64,000 nucleotides of DNA from assembly GCF_015694725.1 (NCBI RefSeq), contig NZ_JADQDQ010000004.1, forward strand, positions 434,001 through 498,000, written 5' to 3'. Source of the DNA: Hymenobacter jeongseonensis. Its GTDB lineage: Bacteria; Bacteroidota; Bacteroidia; Cytophagales; Hymenobacteraceae. This document shows positions 25,364 through 34,167 of the stretch, one piece after another. The translations under genes and the position numbers were made by a program. Below the pieces are notes generated by a model. That model was not told the DNA's origin. It saw only the letters and a program-made list of their open reading frames with translations, and did not search any database. The number at the start of each line of letters is the position of its first letter. The stretch's first letter is position 1.

Positions 25364-25876
25364 ATGCAGATTATCGAGCGCACCCGGGTATTCAACGGGC
25401 ACTACAAAGTCAACCAGCTAATCGTTCAGGACGGCGACACCCAGCTCAAGCGCGAGCAATTTGCGCCCGGCAAGGCTGTGGCCGCGCTGGTCTATGACAC
25501 GGCTCGGCAGGTGTACGTCCTCACCCGCCAGTTCCGCATCGGCCCCGAAACCGAAATCCTGGAAATAGCCGCCGGTATGATTGACGGGGACGAAGCCCCC
25601 GATACGGCCGTGCGCCGCGAGATTCACGAGGAGCTGGGCTACGAAATCGACAAGCTGGAGAAAATCGTGGACATGTGGCCCTCGCCGGGCACCAGCTCCG
25701 AATTAATCACCGTGTACTACGCCGAAGTGAGCCACAAAACCGGCAACGGCGGCGGGCTGGCCGAGGAGAACGAGAAGATTGAAATGGTGGAGCTGACTTG
25801 GGAGGCGCTGCTTGCTGAGCCCCTGCAGGATGCGAAGACGGTGCTGGCGGTGCAGTGGGTACGGCTGCGAGAATAG
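25364..25876 (+). CDS. NUDIX hydrolase (ADP-ribose pyrophosphatase-like)
   Basis: 170 residues from the ATG at 25364 (MQIIERTRVFNGHYKVNQLI). The Nudix box GMIDGDEAPDTAVRREIHEE followed by LGY fits Gx5Ex7REUxEExGU exactly. Upstream, LTRQFRIGPETEILEIAAG is the segment that precedes the box in ADP-ribose and nucleotide-sugar pyrophosphatases (NudF/GDP-mannose type). The expected reaction is Mg-dependent hydrolysis of ADP-ribose or a similar NDP-X. An upstream frame to 25286 adds a leader without support. It ends six bases before the convergent neighbour. Confidence 0.92.
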   Translation: MQIIERTRVFNGHYKVNQLIVQDGDTQLKREQFAPGKAVAALVYDTARQVYVLTRQFRIGPETEILEIAAGMIDGDEAPDTAVRREIHEELGYEIDKLEKIVDMWPSPGTSSELITVYYAEVSHKTGNGGGLAEENEKIEMVELTWEALLAEPLQDAKTVLAVQWVRLRE

Positions 25877-25881
25877 CGTGA

Positions 25882-27000
25882 TTACCGCCACGGCGTCATC
25901 GTTTCCGCATGAAGTAGCAACGCCTCTGCCAGCGGGCTCACCGGTAAGTCCACCAAGCGGACGCCATACTTCAATTCATCCGTCATTTCTATCTCGCGGC
26001 TGCCGATGCTGATGACGCGGCGCAGGCGCTGGGCATTGCGCCAGTCGCGCAGGGCCACGGCGTTGCCGAAGGCAAAAGCGGTGGCCGGAATGCCGTAGCC
26101 TAATATCAGGGGGCCACTGTCGACATCGCCGGAAGTGGTGGCGAAGCTGCCGGGCCATTCCTTATATAGCTGCACTACGCCTAGGTTGGTGCTGAAATCG
26201 TTTTGGTAGAGACAGTATTGCTCGGCGGCGAAGATTGGAGCAAAGCGGTAGAGAAAGCAAATACTCCAGCTGAGCATGGAGCCGCGGGGCTCTTCGGCTC
26301 CGTGCTGCGGAGTGCTGGGCCGGGATACAAGCAAGCCGGTCTTGCTGTCGGTGAGGTGCTGGCGGGCATAAGCGACCCACTGGGCGCAATACTGTCGGTA
26401 GGGGCTGCCGGTGAGTTGGCTGTGCAGGCTCAGGGAGGCCAGGGCCACGGTATTATCTGGTACCCAGGTGAGGCCGGGGTAGGACGGCAGGCAATGGGAG
26501 GGCGTGCGCTGGTAGCGCCCGTGCAGCACCCGGGAGAGGGTGTCGTGCAGGCCGGTGTAGCGAGAAGTCGGGTTCAGTAGCCGATGGCAGCCCAGCATCA
26601 GGTTCAGGTGGCCGAGGTAGAGAACGGACCCAGCCGTATCGAGGCGGGCAACGGGCGAAGCGGCAGTGCGGGAAAAGGCGCTAATCTCGGAGCTAAGCGC
26701 TTTTTGGATGGCAGTCTCGATGTATAGTGCGGCTTCTGCCCGGAAGTTGGGGTCGCGCTCGGCCATGTTGGTCAGGGCATAAACCGAAAAGGAGAGCGAA
26801 AACAGCGCCCATTCGGGGTTTAACTCCCTCAGCTTGGTAAGGTCTTGGGCACCAGCCGATGTACCATTGCTAATTTGCTCCAGGTAGTGGGCTTTTTTTC
26901 GAAGCGCTGCTGGTGGAGAATGGTGGTACTTCGCTTGGCTGAGCCAACCAAGAAAAACGGCGAGCAGCACTAATAAAATCAGTACTGTTCGCCGTCTCAT
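25882..27000 (-). CDS. Linalool dehydratase/isomerase-like (alpha/alpha)6-barrel protein, membrane-anchored
   Basis: 372 residues with one N-terminal transmembrane or uncleaved signal segment (VLILLVLLAVFLGWL, 6-20). The rest resembles the linalool dehydratase/isomerase (Ldi) family: YLGHLNLMLGCHRLL (128-142) matches the GHLNLM block, VPDNTVALASLSLHSQLTG (about 177-195) the substrate-site segment, and a late GDVDSGPLILGYG the acidic motif. This is recognition by eye of scattered blocks, so the family call is moderate. If right, the domain faces the periplasm, as the known enzyme does. The natural substrate is unknown. It ends convergently with the NUDIX gene; the upstream gene on the same strand starts 29 bp away. 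Confidence 0.6.
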   Translation of the reverse strand: MRRRTVLILLVLLAVFLGWLSQAKYHHSPPAALRKKAHYLEQISNGTSAGAQDLTKLRELNPEWALFSLSFSVYALTNMAERDPNFRAEAALYIETAIQKALSSEISAFSRTAASPVARLDTAGSVLYLGHLNLMLGCHRLLNPTSRYTGLHDTLSRVLHGRYQRTPSHCLPSYPGLTWVPDNTVALASLSLHSQLTGSPYRQYCAQWVAYARQHLTDSKTGLLVSRPSTPQHGAEEPRGSMLSWSICFLYRFAPIFAAEQYCLYQNDFSTNLGVVQLYKEWPGSFATTSGDVDSGPLILGYGIPATAFAFGNAVALRDWRNAQRLRRVISIGSREIEMTDELKYGVRLVDLPVSPLAEALLLHAETMTPWR

Positions 27001-27028
27001 TATTTATTAGGTCTGATTGGGTGAGTGC

Positions 27029-27619
27029 CTACTGCGCGGCTGGCAGCGTCAGAATATAATCAAACGTCTGGTACAGCTTGGCGTCGCGGATGCTTACGTT
27101 CAGCTCCTGGGCTTCCATTTTGGGGAAAGGCAGGGCGCGCTGGGCCTGGTAAAGGTCGCGGCCGAAGAAGCGTCCGGCGCCCGGCGCCAGGGTTTGGGCG
27201 AGAACTTCCTTACCATCCTTATCGGTAACGGTGAGGGTGAGGTTGGACAGGTCGGCGTTTTTGGGGCCCTGGCGGTGGATGGTGACCAGCAGCGCGCCAC
27301 CGGGCGGAATGGCGGCCACGCGGCGCTGGTAAGTAGTATCGGCCCAGTCCTTGAGCTTGCGCAGGGCTTCGATTTCGGTGAGGATGTCGGTGTAGGAACG
27401 GTAGCCGATGCGGGTGAAGGAGCCGTCGACGTCCTGCTCTTCGTCGGTGTTTTTGGTCACGTTCTTCACGTAGGGCGACACGGCGTCTTTTTGGGCAAAT
27501 GTGTAGCGGCTCCGGCCTTTGGCAGCCTTGCCGGTGGGCTGGGCCAGGACCGTGCCGGCCAATAAAGTGAAAACGCCAATGGTGAGAAAATTACGAATCA
27601 AGCGAGGAAAAATGGGCAT
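27029..27619 (-). CDS. Secreted protein of unknown function
   Basis: 196 residues from the ATG at 27619. Residues 1-25 form a signal peptide (FLTIGVFTLLAGTVLAQ) with a probable cleavage after AQ. The mature part has SRYTFAQKDAVSPYVKNVTK, a helix around LTEIEALRKLKDW, and a C-terminal beta-rich half (GALLVTIHRQGPKNADLSNL) that could be a C2-like or Ig-like sandwich. No catalytic motif and no known family. The gene stop lies 29 bp before the start of the Ldi-like gene on the same strand, so the two may form an operon. Confidence 0.7.
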   Translation of the reverse strand: MPIFPRLIRNFLTIGVFTLLAGTVLAQPTGKAAKGRSRYTFAQKDAVSPYVKNVTKNTDEEQDVDGSFTRIGYRSYTDILTEIEALRKLKDWADTTYQRRVAAIPPGGALLVTIHRQGPKNADLSNLTLTVTDKDGKEVLAQTLAPGAGRFFGRDLYQAQRALPFPKMEAQELNVSIRDAKLYQTFDYILTLPAAQ

Positions 27620-27852
27620 AAGTGGGATTGAATTAAAGAAGTAAATGAAAATCAAATGGGTTCTAGAAATAGACAAGGCAACAAAGAAACTACATCCCAC
27701 CCGAACGCTGGGAGTAACGGCCCGGAAAGGTAGAAATTATATACTTAGGCCCCGAGTCTTTATACAAGGGTAACGCGGCGATAACGAAGGGGACACGGCG
27801 GCGGCCGAATTTTGGTAACAGGATAAAACCATCATTCACCAATTGACTTGCC

Positions 27853-28089
27853 ATGTATTTTCCCGCTTTGGTTTCGGGGCTGCGGCGCCTGGGGCGCTGG
27901 CTTGCGTACGAGTTGTTTGAGTTGGCGCTGTGGGTGGCGTTTGGGCTGCACACGTTAGGGGGCCTGCGCTCGGCGTTTGGGGGTGGGGGCCGGTGGGGGG
28001 CCGGGCGGCAGCCGGGCCCGGCCATCCGGCCGCGGCGTTCGGCCGGGCCTTCGCGGGGAGCACGGTTCTCCCATTCGGCCGCCGCATGA
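27853..28089 (+). CDS. Possible short protein coupled to the LpxH-like gene
   Basis: A 78-residue frame starting MYFPALVSGLRRLGRWLAYE with an amphipathic or membrane-like N-terminal 40 residues and a Gly/Arg/Pro-rich end. Its stop overlaps the next start as ATGA, the classic layout for translational coupling. Against it, the second half lies in G/C homopolymeric DNA and could be random. I keep it at low confidence. Confidence 0.3.
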   Translation: MYFPALVSGLRRLGRWLAYELFELALWVAFGLHTLGGLRSAFGGGGRWGAGRQPGPAIRPRRSAGPSRGARFSHSAAA

Positions 28090-29006
28090 GCAAAGCCACC
28101 TTCTCATTGCCAGAATCAGGACCTTTCAATTCGGCGCCGAACAAGGTGCCCCGTAAGCGCCGGGTGCAGGTGACGGTCATCAGCGACGTGCACTTGGGCA
28201 CGTACGGCTGCCACGCCCAGGAACTGCTCCGCTACCTAAAAAGCATCCGGCCGCAGGTACTCGTGCTCAACGGCGACATCGTGGACATCTGGCAATTCAG
28301 CAAAAACTACTGGCCGCCGGCTCACATGCGCGTGGTGCGCTACCTGGCGGGCCTGGCCGCCAAGGGCACCAAAATCCATTACCTGACCGGCAACCACGAC
28401 GAGTTGCTGCGCAAGTTTGCGGGACTGAAGCTGGGCCAGTTTCGGCTGGATAACAAGCTGGTGCTGGATTTGCCCCACGGCCGCACCTGGCTGTTTCACG
28501 GTGACGTGTTCGACGTGACCATGCGGCACTCCCGCTGGCTGGCCAAGCTGGGCGGGCACGGCTACGACTTGTTGATTCTCATCAATCGGGTGGTGAACTA
28601 CTTGCTCGGTAAACTGGGCCGGCCGCGCGTGGCGTTGTCCAAGCTGGTAAAAGAGCGGGTGAAATCGGCGGTGGCAGCGGTGAGCAATTTTGAAGAAACG
28701 GCTGCCGCCATTGCGGCCGACGAAGGCTACCGCTACGTGGCCTGCGGGCACATTCACCAGCCCGAAATCAAAACCCTATCCACGGAAAAAGGAGAGGTCA
28801 TTTACCTTAATTCCGGTGACTGGGTGGAAAACCTAACGGCCCTGGAATACACGGCCGAAGCCGGCTGGCAACTCTATTACTACAACGAAGACCCGGCCAT
28901 GCAGCAGCCCAGCAGCCCCGACACCCCCGATGCGGCCGAACGGCAAGCCGATGCCAACCCCGCGGCCCTGCTGGAGGTGCTGCTGGCAGAATTTGGAATG
29001 AAATAA
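28086..29006 (+). CDS. LpxH-like UDP-2,3-diacylglucosamine diphosphatase family metallophosphoesterase
   Basis: 306 residues from the ATG at 28086. The calcineurin-like metal motifs occur in order: VISDVHLGT, LNGDIVDIW, LTGNHDELL, FHGDVFD, YVACGHIHQPE. This is the COG2908 family, whose LpxH members cleave UDP-2,3-diacylglucosamine to lipid X in lipid A synthesis. Many Bacteroidota have several paralogues of less certain substrate. The C-terminal 35 residues (PSSPDTPDAAERQADANPAA) are a disordered extension. It is followed after 48 bp by a glycosyltransferase, so a glycolipid substrate is plausible. Confidence 0.87.
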   Translation: MSKATFSLPESGPFNSAPNKVPRKRRVQVTVISDVHLGTYGCHAQELLRYLKSIRPQVLVLNGDIVDIWQFSKNYWPPAHMRVVRYLAGLAAKGTKIHYLTGNHDELLRKFAGLKLGQFRLDNKLVLDLPHGRTWLFHGDVFDVTMRHSRWLAKLGGHGYDLLILINRVVNYLLGKLGRPRVALSKLVKERVKSAVAAVSNFEETAAAIAADEGYRYVACGHIHQPEIKTLSTEKGEVIYLNSGDWVENLTALEYTAEAGWQLYYYNEDPAMQQPSSPDTPDAAERQADANPAALLEVLLAEFGMK

Positions 29007-29054
29007 GCCGGTCGCTGCCCTGGCAACTCCGTAGAAGTCGTTTTACCGCTGTTT

Positions 29055-30080
29055 ATGTCCCGCATTTTATACGCCATTCAAGGCACTGGAAACGGCCACC
29101 TCACCCGCGCCCTCGACGTAGTGCCCTTGCTGCAAGCCCGTTGCGACCAGCTTGACATCCTGGTCAGCGGTCCGCCGGCCGACCTGCCCGTCTCATTCGA
29201 GGTGAAGTACCGCGCCCGCGGCATGGGCTTTCTCTTTGGCAAAAAGGGCGGCATTGACTTTGTGAAAACGTTTTTGCAGTTCAATTCGGCCAAGTTTCTG
29301 CACGAGGTCAGGCACTTGCCGGTAAGTAGCTACGATTTGGTCATTAGTGACTTCGAGCCCGTGTCGAGCTGGGCTTGCAAGCTGCGCGAAGTGCCCTGCG
29401 TGGCCCTGAGCCACCAAAGTGCCGTGCTGCACCCGCAAGCCCCCCGGCCCGACCAGGAAGACCCCGCGGGCCGGGCCGTGCTCAAGCATTACGCCCCCAG
29501 TACCGCGCAGTATGGCTTTCACTTTCAGGCGTATGCGCCGGGGATTTTCACGCCCGTGATTCGCCAGCAGGTGCGCGAACTGAGCCCGGTGAACGAAGGT
29601 CATAACACCGTGTATTTGCCCGCTTTTGAGGAGGCGATTTTGGTGGAGCGGCTCCAGCACCTGAGCCGCTCTGTGCGCTGGGAGGTATTTAGCAAGCACA
29701 GCACCAACGCCGCCACGTACGGCAACGTGCAGGTGTGGCCCGTGAGCGGCCCGGCGTTCCTGGACAGCATGGCCCGTTCGGCAGGAGTGCTGTGCGGGGC
29801 GGGGTTCGAAACTCCCGCCGAAGCCTTATATCTCGGCAAAAAGCTCCTGGTCATGCCCATGAAGCAGCAATACGAGCAGCAATGCAACGCCGCCGCCCTG
29901 GATAAAATGGGCGTTCCCGTCATCAAAAACCTGAAAGACAAGAACTTGGACAAGGTAGACCAGTGGCTGCACCAGACTGAGACCGTGCCGGTGGACTACC
30001 AAGACCAGACCGGTGCTGTAATTGACCAACTGCTTCGGGAACAACTGCAACGCAATGGCATTAGGAAATCGTTGGTGTAG
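29055..30080 (+). CDS. MurG-like (GT28/COG1819) glycosyltransferase
   Basis: 341 residues. N-terminal GTGNGHLTRALDVVPLLQA is the GxGGH-type donor loop of GT-B enzymes. The C-terminal half contains MARSAGVLCGAGFETPAEAL (near 250-270) and KKLLVMPMKQQYEQQCNAAA, the UDP-sugar-binding stretch seen in MurG and diacylglycerol glycosyltransferases. The acceptor is unknown; the linked LpxH-like phosphoesterase suggests a lipid or lipid-sugar acceptor at the inner membrane. It is the second gene of a two- or three-gene plus-strand operon. Confidence 0.85.
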   Translation: MSRILYAIQGTGNGHLTRALDVVPLLQARCDQLDILVSGPPADLPVSFEVKYRARGMGFLFGKKGGIDFVKTFLQFNSAKFLHEVRHLPVSSYDLVISDFEPVSSWACKLREVPCVALSHQSAVLHPQAPRPDQEDPAGRAVLKHYAPSTAQYGFHFQAYAPGIFTPVIRQQVRELSPVNEGHNTVYLPAFEEAILVERLQHLSRSVRWEVFSKHSTNAATYGNVQVWPVSGPAFLDSMARSAGVLCGAGFETPAEALYLGKKLLVMPMKQQYEQQCNAAALDKMGVPVIKNLKDKNLDKVDQWLHQTETVPVDYQDQTGAVIDQLLREQLQRNGIRKSLV

Positions 30081-30101
30081 TAGAGCGATATAACAAGAAA
30101 A

Positions 30102-30227
30102 ACGTCCTGCTGAGTGCCGCCAAAGCCTTTCTGCCGCGGCGCTTATCTTGCTGAGCCACGAAGCATCTTATCGCAGTCGGTTGATTCGTTCAATGGCAAT
30201 AAGATGCTTCGTGCCTCAGCAGGACAG
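30102..30227. repeat. Interspersed palindromic repeat, second copy
   Basis: The inner hairpin has arms 30151-30170 and 30200-30219 (19 of 20 pairs), flanked by an outer pair, cgtcctgctgag at 30102 and ctcagcaggacag at 30215-30227. The core CTGAG-CACGAAGCATCTTA resembles the repeat at 23440-23530. It fills most of the gap between the glycosyltransferase and glucosidase genes. A further half-like fragment (tagagctgcttcag) follows at about 30245. Confidence 0.7.
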
Positions 30228-30314
30228 ACGATTGAATGAATCGGTAGAGCTGCTTCAGTTGTGTTCAGCTATGACAATCAATTAGAATTATTACAAAACT
30301 CCCGTGCCCCGTGC

Positions 30315-31778
30315 ATGCTCAAATTACCATCACGCTTTAAGGAGCCGTTGCCAGCGGCATTTTATCCGGCTTCGGCGCCCTTGCCCTTTTCAAGGGGCGA
30401 TTTTGGGGCTGATTTTCATTGGGGAGCGGCCGCCGCAGCCTATCAGACGGAAGGCGCGTGGCAGCACCAAGGCAAGGGGCCAAGCATTTGGGATGATTTC
30501 ACGCGCCGCAAGGGCACCATTCGGCGCAATGAGCACGGGCGCGTAGCCGCGGACTTCTACAACCGCTACGAAACCGACCTGGACTTGGCCCAAGGCATCG
30601 GGCTGACCGATTTTCGTTTCTCAGCGGCTTGGGCGCGGGTGCTGCCCGCAGGCACGGGCTCGGTGAACCGTCGCGGCCTCGATTTTTACGACCGGCTAGT
30701 CGATGCCTGCCTGGAGCGCGACCTCCGCCCTTGGCTCACGCTCTACCATTGGGACCTGCCCAGCGCCCTGCAAGCGCAAGGTGGCTGGACCAACCGCAAC
30801 ATTGTGGGTTGGTTTGCTGATTACGCCCAGGTGATGGCCCGGCGCCTCGGCGACCGGGTGCAACACTGGGCGGTGCTCAACGAGCCCATGGTGTTTGTGG
30901 GCGCGGGGCACCTGCTGGGCGTGCACGCGCCCGGCCGGCGGCACTTGGGGGCGTTTCTGTCGGCGGCGCACCATGCCACGCTGGCGCAAGCCGAAGGCGG
31001 CCGGGCCTTGCGCGCCGAACTGCCCGATACCGCTCAAATTGGAACGACTTTCTCGTGCTCCTATCTCACGCCGCACCGCCCCGGCAACCCCAAAGACGAA
31101 GCCGCCACCCGCCGAGCCGATGCCATTCTGAACCGCTTTTATGTGGAGCCCGCCCTGGGCCTGGGCTACCCGCTAGCCGAATTGCCAGCCCTGCGCTGGC
31201 TGCTGGAGCGCTACCAAAAGCCCGGCGACGACCAGCGCATGGCCTTCGACTTCGACTTTTGGGGCGTGCAGAACTACACCCGTGAAGTGGTAAAATTCTC
31301 GCCGTGGCTGCCGCTGCAATGGGCTGCTCTAGTGCCCGCCAAGCAGCGCGGCGTGCCCTATACTGACATGGGCTGGGAGGTGTTTCCGGAGTCTATTTAC
31401 CAAATGTTAAAACAGTTTTCAGCTTATCCAAATGCACCAAAATTGCTGGTAACTGAAAGTGGTTCAGCGTTCCCAGATGTGTCAACCGGGGGCAGGGTGC
31501 ACGACCCGGCTCGCCGGGCCTACCTGCAAGCGGCCATTGGCCAAGTGCTGCGGGCGCAGCGCGAAGGGGTAGATGTGGGTGGCTATTTTTCGTGGAGTCT
31601 GACCGATAATTTTGAATGGGCTGAAGGCTACGGTCCGCGCTTCGGCCTCATCCACATCGATTACGAAACCCAGGAACGCACCGTGAAAGACTCGGGGCTC
31701 TGGTACCAGGATTTCTTGGGCGGCGCAACGGTCACGGCGGGATTAAGCCACGGCCAGGATGCCCTCACGCGGCGCTGA
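30315..31778 (+). CDS. GH1 family beta-glucosidase
   Basis: 487 residues from the ATG at 30315. The GH1 features are all present: N-terminal FHWGAAAAAYQTEGAW, the acid/base motif WAVLNEP with Glu190, the nucleophile region LLVTESGSAF with Glu381 (TESG instead of the usual TENG), and YFSWSLTDNFEWAEGYGPRFG near the end. It hydrolyses beta-linked glucosides or galactosides. No signal peptide, so cytoplasmic. It is a stand-alone gene whose 3' end almost touches the convergent neighbour. Confidence 0.95.
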   Translation: MLKLPSRFKEPLPAAFYPASAPLPFSRGDFGADFHWGAAAAAYQTEGAWQHQGKGPSIWDDFTRRKGTIRRNEHGRVAADFYNRYETDLDLAQGIGLTDFRFSAAWARVLPAGTGSVNRRGLDFYDRLVDACLERDLRPWLTLYHWDLPSALQAQGGWTNRNIVGWFADYAQVMARRLGDRVQHWAVLNEPMVFVGAGHLLGVHAPGRRHLGAFLSAAHHATLAQAEGGRALRAELPDTAQIGTTFSCSYLTPHRPGNPKDEAATRRADAILNRFYVEPALGLGYPLAELPALRWLLERYQKPGDDQRMAFDFDFWGVQNYTREVVKFSPWLPLQWAALVPAKQRGVPYTDMGWEVFPESIYQMLKQFSAYPNAPKLLVTESGSAFPDVSTGGRVHDPARRAYLQAAIGQVLRAQREGVDVGGYFSWSLTDNFEWAEGYGPRFGLIHIDYETQERTVKDSGLWYQDFLGGATVTAGLSHGQDALTRR

Positions 31779-31782
31779 AAAC

Positions 31783-32421
31783 CTACCGCGCTTCGAGCAA
31801 ATGTCGACAATTGATGAACTTCTCAATCAAATGTTCCGGGTGTTGCTCGTCAAATTCGCCGAAGCCCAATAGGAGGGCGGGGGCAGGCTGCACAAACCGG
31901 AGGGCCTGCTTCACGGCATCGAGGTACCAGCTGAGGCGCTCCCGGTCGCCGTCGGCCGCCGCAAGCTCGGCATCCCAGCGCAGGGCTTCGGGGTCTTTGC
32001 GCACCAAAAACGGCAGTACGAACGGAATGTAGCGGCTGAAAACCGGGTTTTCAGCTTGCGTGAGCCGGGTATCGGGCCACACGTTGTATTCGGCAAAGGA
32101 GGCGGGCGGCGCCACCAAAAACGGCGTCTTTTCCAGGGTCATTTCCCCAAACATCTCAATGCGGTTGGGCTGGGCGTAGAACTGGGCAAACGCCGTGTAC
32201 CACACCGAAACCCCAGCCGGGTTGAGGAGCTGATATGGGTGAAATGTGCTGGCTATGCTGAACCCGCCGTGGGCACCAATAACCAGCTTATACAGCTCGC
32301 CAAATTTGTCAAAATCAGTTGATTGCTGGTAAGGATTGTTAGTGAGGCCGTAGAGATAGAAGCTGGCGAAATCATCTGGCGTTGGTCCGGCTGGGATGGT
32401 AGCAGGGGCGGTATCGGGCAC
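31783..32421 (-). CDS. Conserved hypothetical protein
   Basis: 212 residues from the GTG at 32421 (MPDTAPATIPAGPTPDDFAS). The frame stays open to 32562, but a TAGGTTTG promoter-like box at 32476-32483 lies inside that extension. Mixed alpha/beta sequence with aromatic-rich segments (FASFYLYGLTNNPYQQ, VSVWYTAFAQFYAQPNR) and no metal or catalytic motif I can name. The C-terminal GFGEFDEQHPEHLIEKFINC is acidic. Function unknown; it ends four bases from the convergent glucosidase gene. Confidence 0.6.
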   Translation of the reverse strand: MPDTAPATIPAGPTPDDFASFYLYGLTNNPYQQSTDFDKFGELYKLVIGAHGGFSIASTFHPYQLLNPAGVSVWYTAFAQFYAQPNRIEMFGEMTLEKTPFLVAPPASFAEYNVWPDTRLTQAENPVFSRYIPFVLPFLVRKDPEALRWDAELAAADGDRERLSWYLDAVKQALRFVQPAPALLLGFGEFDEQHPEHLIEKFINCRHLLEAR

Positions 32422-32617
32422 GTGGAGTAGCTTTGGAAACGAGGTAGTAGAGGTATCAAACGGTTTTTCAGTACACAAACCTATTTCGGAATGGCTGAAA
32501 ACTCCGCATTTCGGTGCCGGATGAAGCTGCTTGGTTGGTGCCCCCGGACAGCGAGGTGGCACCGATTGTGGCGTGGCTAGGCTGGGGCGGTAACGGCCAA
32601 CATTGACAAGTAAAAAA

Positions 32618-32653
32618 GCATTGGCGCCGCAAACGAATCTGCGGCGCCAATGC
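32618..32653 (-). terminator. Intrinsic terminator of the small lipoprotein gene at 32723
   Basis: Perfect 13-bp arms 32618-32630 and 32641-32653, followed on the minus strand by six T. Confidence 0.85.
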
Positions 32654-32722
32654 CTGGGGCGATTTCTGTTTTATAGTAACCGCTCAGTAACCGCGCAATA
32701 TTCAGAATCCTGTCTGTCCGGT

Positions 32723-33187
32723 TTACTGCTGCGGCACCAGCTTCACCCCGGTGTACAGCTGCGGGTTGTTCACGGAGGCCATGGGCTCGATGCTCCAGCG
32801 TTTATCGTACTGACTCACATTTGCCAGTTTAAGCAACGTCGTGTAGTCCGGCGTCAGCGCGTGCTTGGTTTTGATAAAGTAGCTGTTGATGCGCAGGGTT
32901 GCAGGGTTGTAGCTCACTACCAAGGCGGTAGTGTCGTGCCAGTAGGTATACAAGGCTTCGGTGCCGCCCGAGGGCAACTCCCGGGGCGTTCGGTCGTGGT
33001 CGGGACGAATGGAAAGGCCCGATAGCGGCTTGGCAATCTGGTCGGCGTTCATGCCAACCAAGGCGGGCACATCAAATACCCGTTCAATTTTCAGTGCCGA
33101 TGTAGCAACGGGTACTTCGGTTGTTGGCTGGTCGGTAGCGGCGCAGCCCAACAACAGGGCCAAGGGAAGGAGAGAGGCGTAACGCAT
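32723..33187 (-). CDS. Lipoprotein of unknown function
   Basis: 154 residues. The signal MRYASLLPLALLLGC ends in a lipobox (LLLGC, Cys15). The mature part has a two-part repeat-free beta-rich sequence (TEALYTYWHDTTALVVSYNP, LRINSYFIKTKHALTPDY) that recalls SmpA/BamE-like small lipoproteins, but the match is not strong enough to assign. It should be anchored in the outer or inner membrane. Monocistronic with its own terminator. Confidence 0.75.
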   Translation of the reverse strand: MRYASLLPLALLLGCAATDQPTTEVPVATSALKIERVFDVPALVGMNADQIAKPLSGLSIRPDHDRTPRELPSGGTEALYTYWHDTTALVVSYNPATLRINSYFIKTKHALTPDYTTLLKLANVSQYDKRWSIEPMASVNNPQLYTGVKLVPQQ

Positions 33188-33582
33188 ATAGAAAGTAGAC
33201 GAAGGTGAACAGGACTGCTACGCAATAGCCTGGGAAAAGGCTGAGCTTGTTGGTCTCATCGCCAAGTTAATGGTAAAAATCAATATATTCAAATTTAATG
33301 ACTATTGCCTGGTCGCTGCCTTCGGGAATGCGGAGCAATATGGGATACGCAGGTGAGCCCAATCCGACAGTTGGGGCACACGGCAGCATCCGTGCCGAAC
33401 CAGGGGGCCCGGCAACGGCGCGGGCCCAGAAAATCCCCATCTGTTGGCAGGTTTCTGAGATATGGACTGCCTCAATAAGAGCAGAAAGACATACAAGCTG
33501 AATAATAATTTTATCAACAATCGTATAATTAATTAAATTATAACTACATTAATACTCAAATACGGACTTTAGCCACACCCAT
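33188..33582. other. Intergenic region with AT-rich right half
   Basis: 395 bp between divergent genes. The left part is of average composition. From about 33500 to 33555 it is very AT-rich, probably the promoter zone of the gene at 33583, although no clean TAnnTTTG is visible. No coding sequence or repeat supported. Confidence 0.4.
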
Positions 33583-34041
33583 ATGGAAGCACTCCAAACA
33601 TTATCACCCTCGAAAGTGGGCCTGCAATCCACTACGATGCACATCCCGGCAGATAAATGGGCGAGTGCACTTGAAATTTTCAGTACCCAGCTGAAAAAAC
33701 CTCGCTTTATTCCGGATGAGGCCAACGCCGAGCAAGCCGAGTGGGGAGTGTCGGGCGGCGTTAAGCTTATTTTGAAAAAAGAACCCGCGAGCACGGAAAT
33801 ATCGAGTGATAATTCCTTCCTGTTCCGATGCAAATCGAAGCCGGTTGCCGATGCCCTGTACAATGCGCTTCGGAGCCTGACGGATGACGCAAACGGCTCC
33901 TTCTGGGAAGGGTGCGAATTTGTGCTGGAAGACAACCAGGTGAAAGCAGGGGTAACCACCATCGGCAGCGTCAAGGTAAACCACTCTACTTCCGCACTGG
34001 CTTCCGTCTCACTCGGCGTCATCCATAACCCACCGTACTAA
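33583..34041 (+). CDS. Hypothetical protein, 152 residues
   Basis: A compact protein with alternating polar helices and strands (MHIPADKWASALEIFSTQLK, EWGVSGGVKLILKKEP, SFLFRCKSKPVADALYNALR), with no signal peptide. I recognise no family. The start follows an AT-rich promoter zone and codon use matches its neighbours, so it looks genuine. It is 126 bp upstream of the TPR histidine kinase. Confidence 0.6.
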   Translation: MEALQTLSPSKVGLQSTTMHIPADKWASALEIFSTQLKKPRFIPDEANAEQAEWGVSGGVKLILKKEPASTEISSDNSFLFRCKSKPVADALYNALRSLTDDANGSFWEGCEFVLEDNQVKAGVTTIGSVKVNHSTSALASVSLGVIHNPPY

Positions 34042-34167
34042 GCCAGTTGATTATAAAGCCTGTGCAGCGCACAAGCCAGCGAAGCAGGCGCTTGAAAACA
34101 CCTGCCTACCCCTGTGGCCCGCATACGAAAGGGCCTGGTTGGCCTCCCGTTCTTTACGCTCGTAAGC

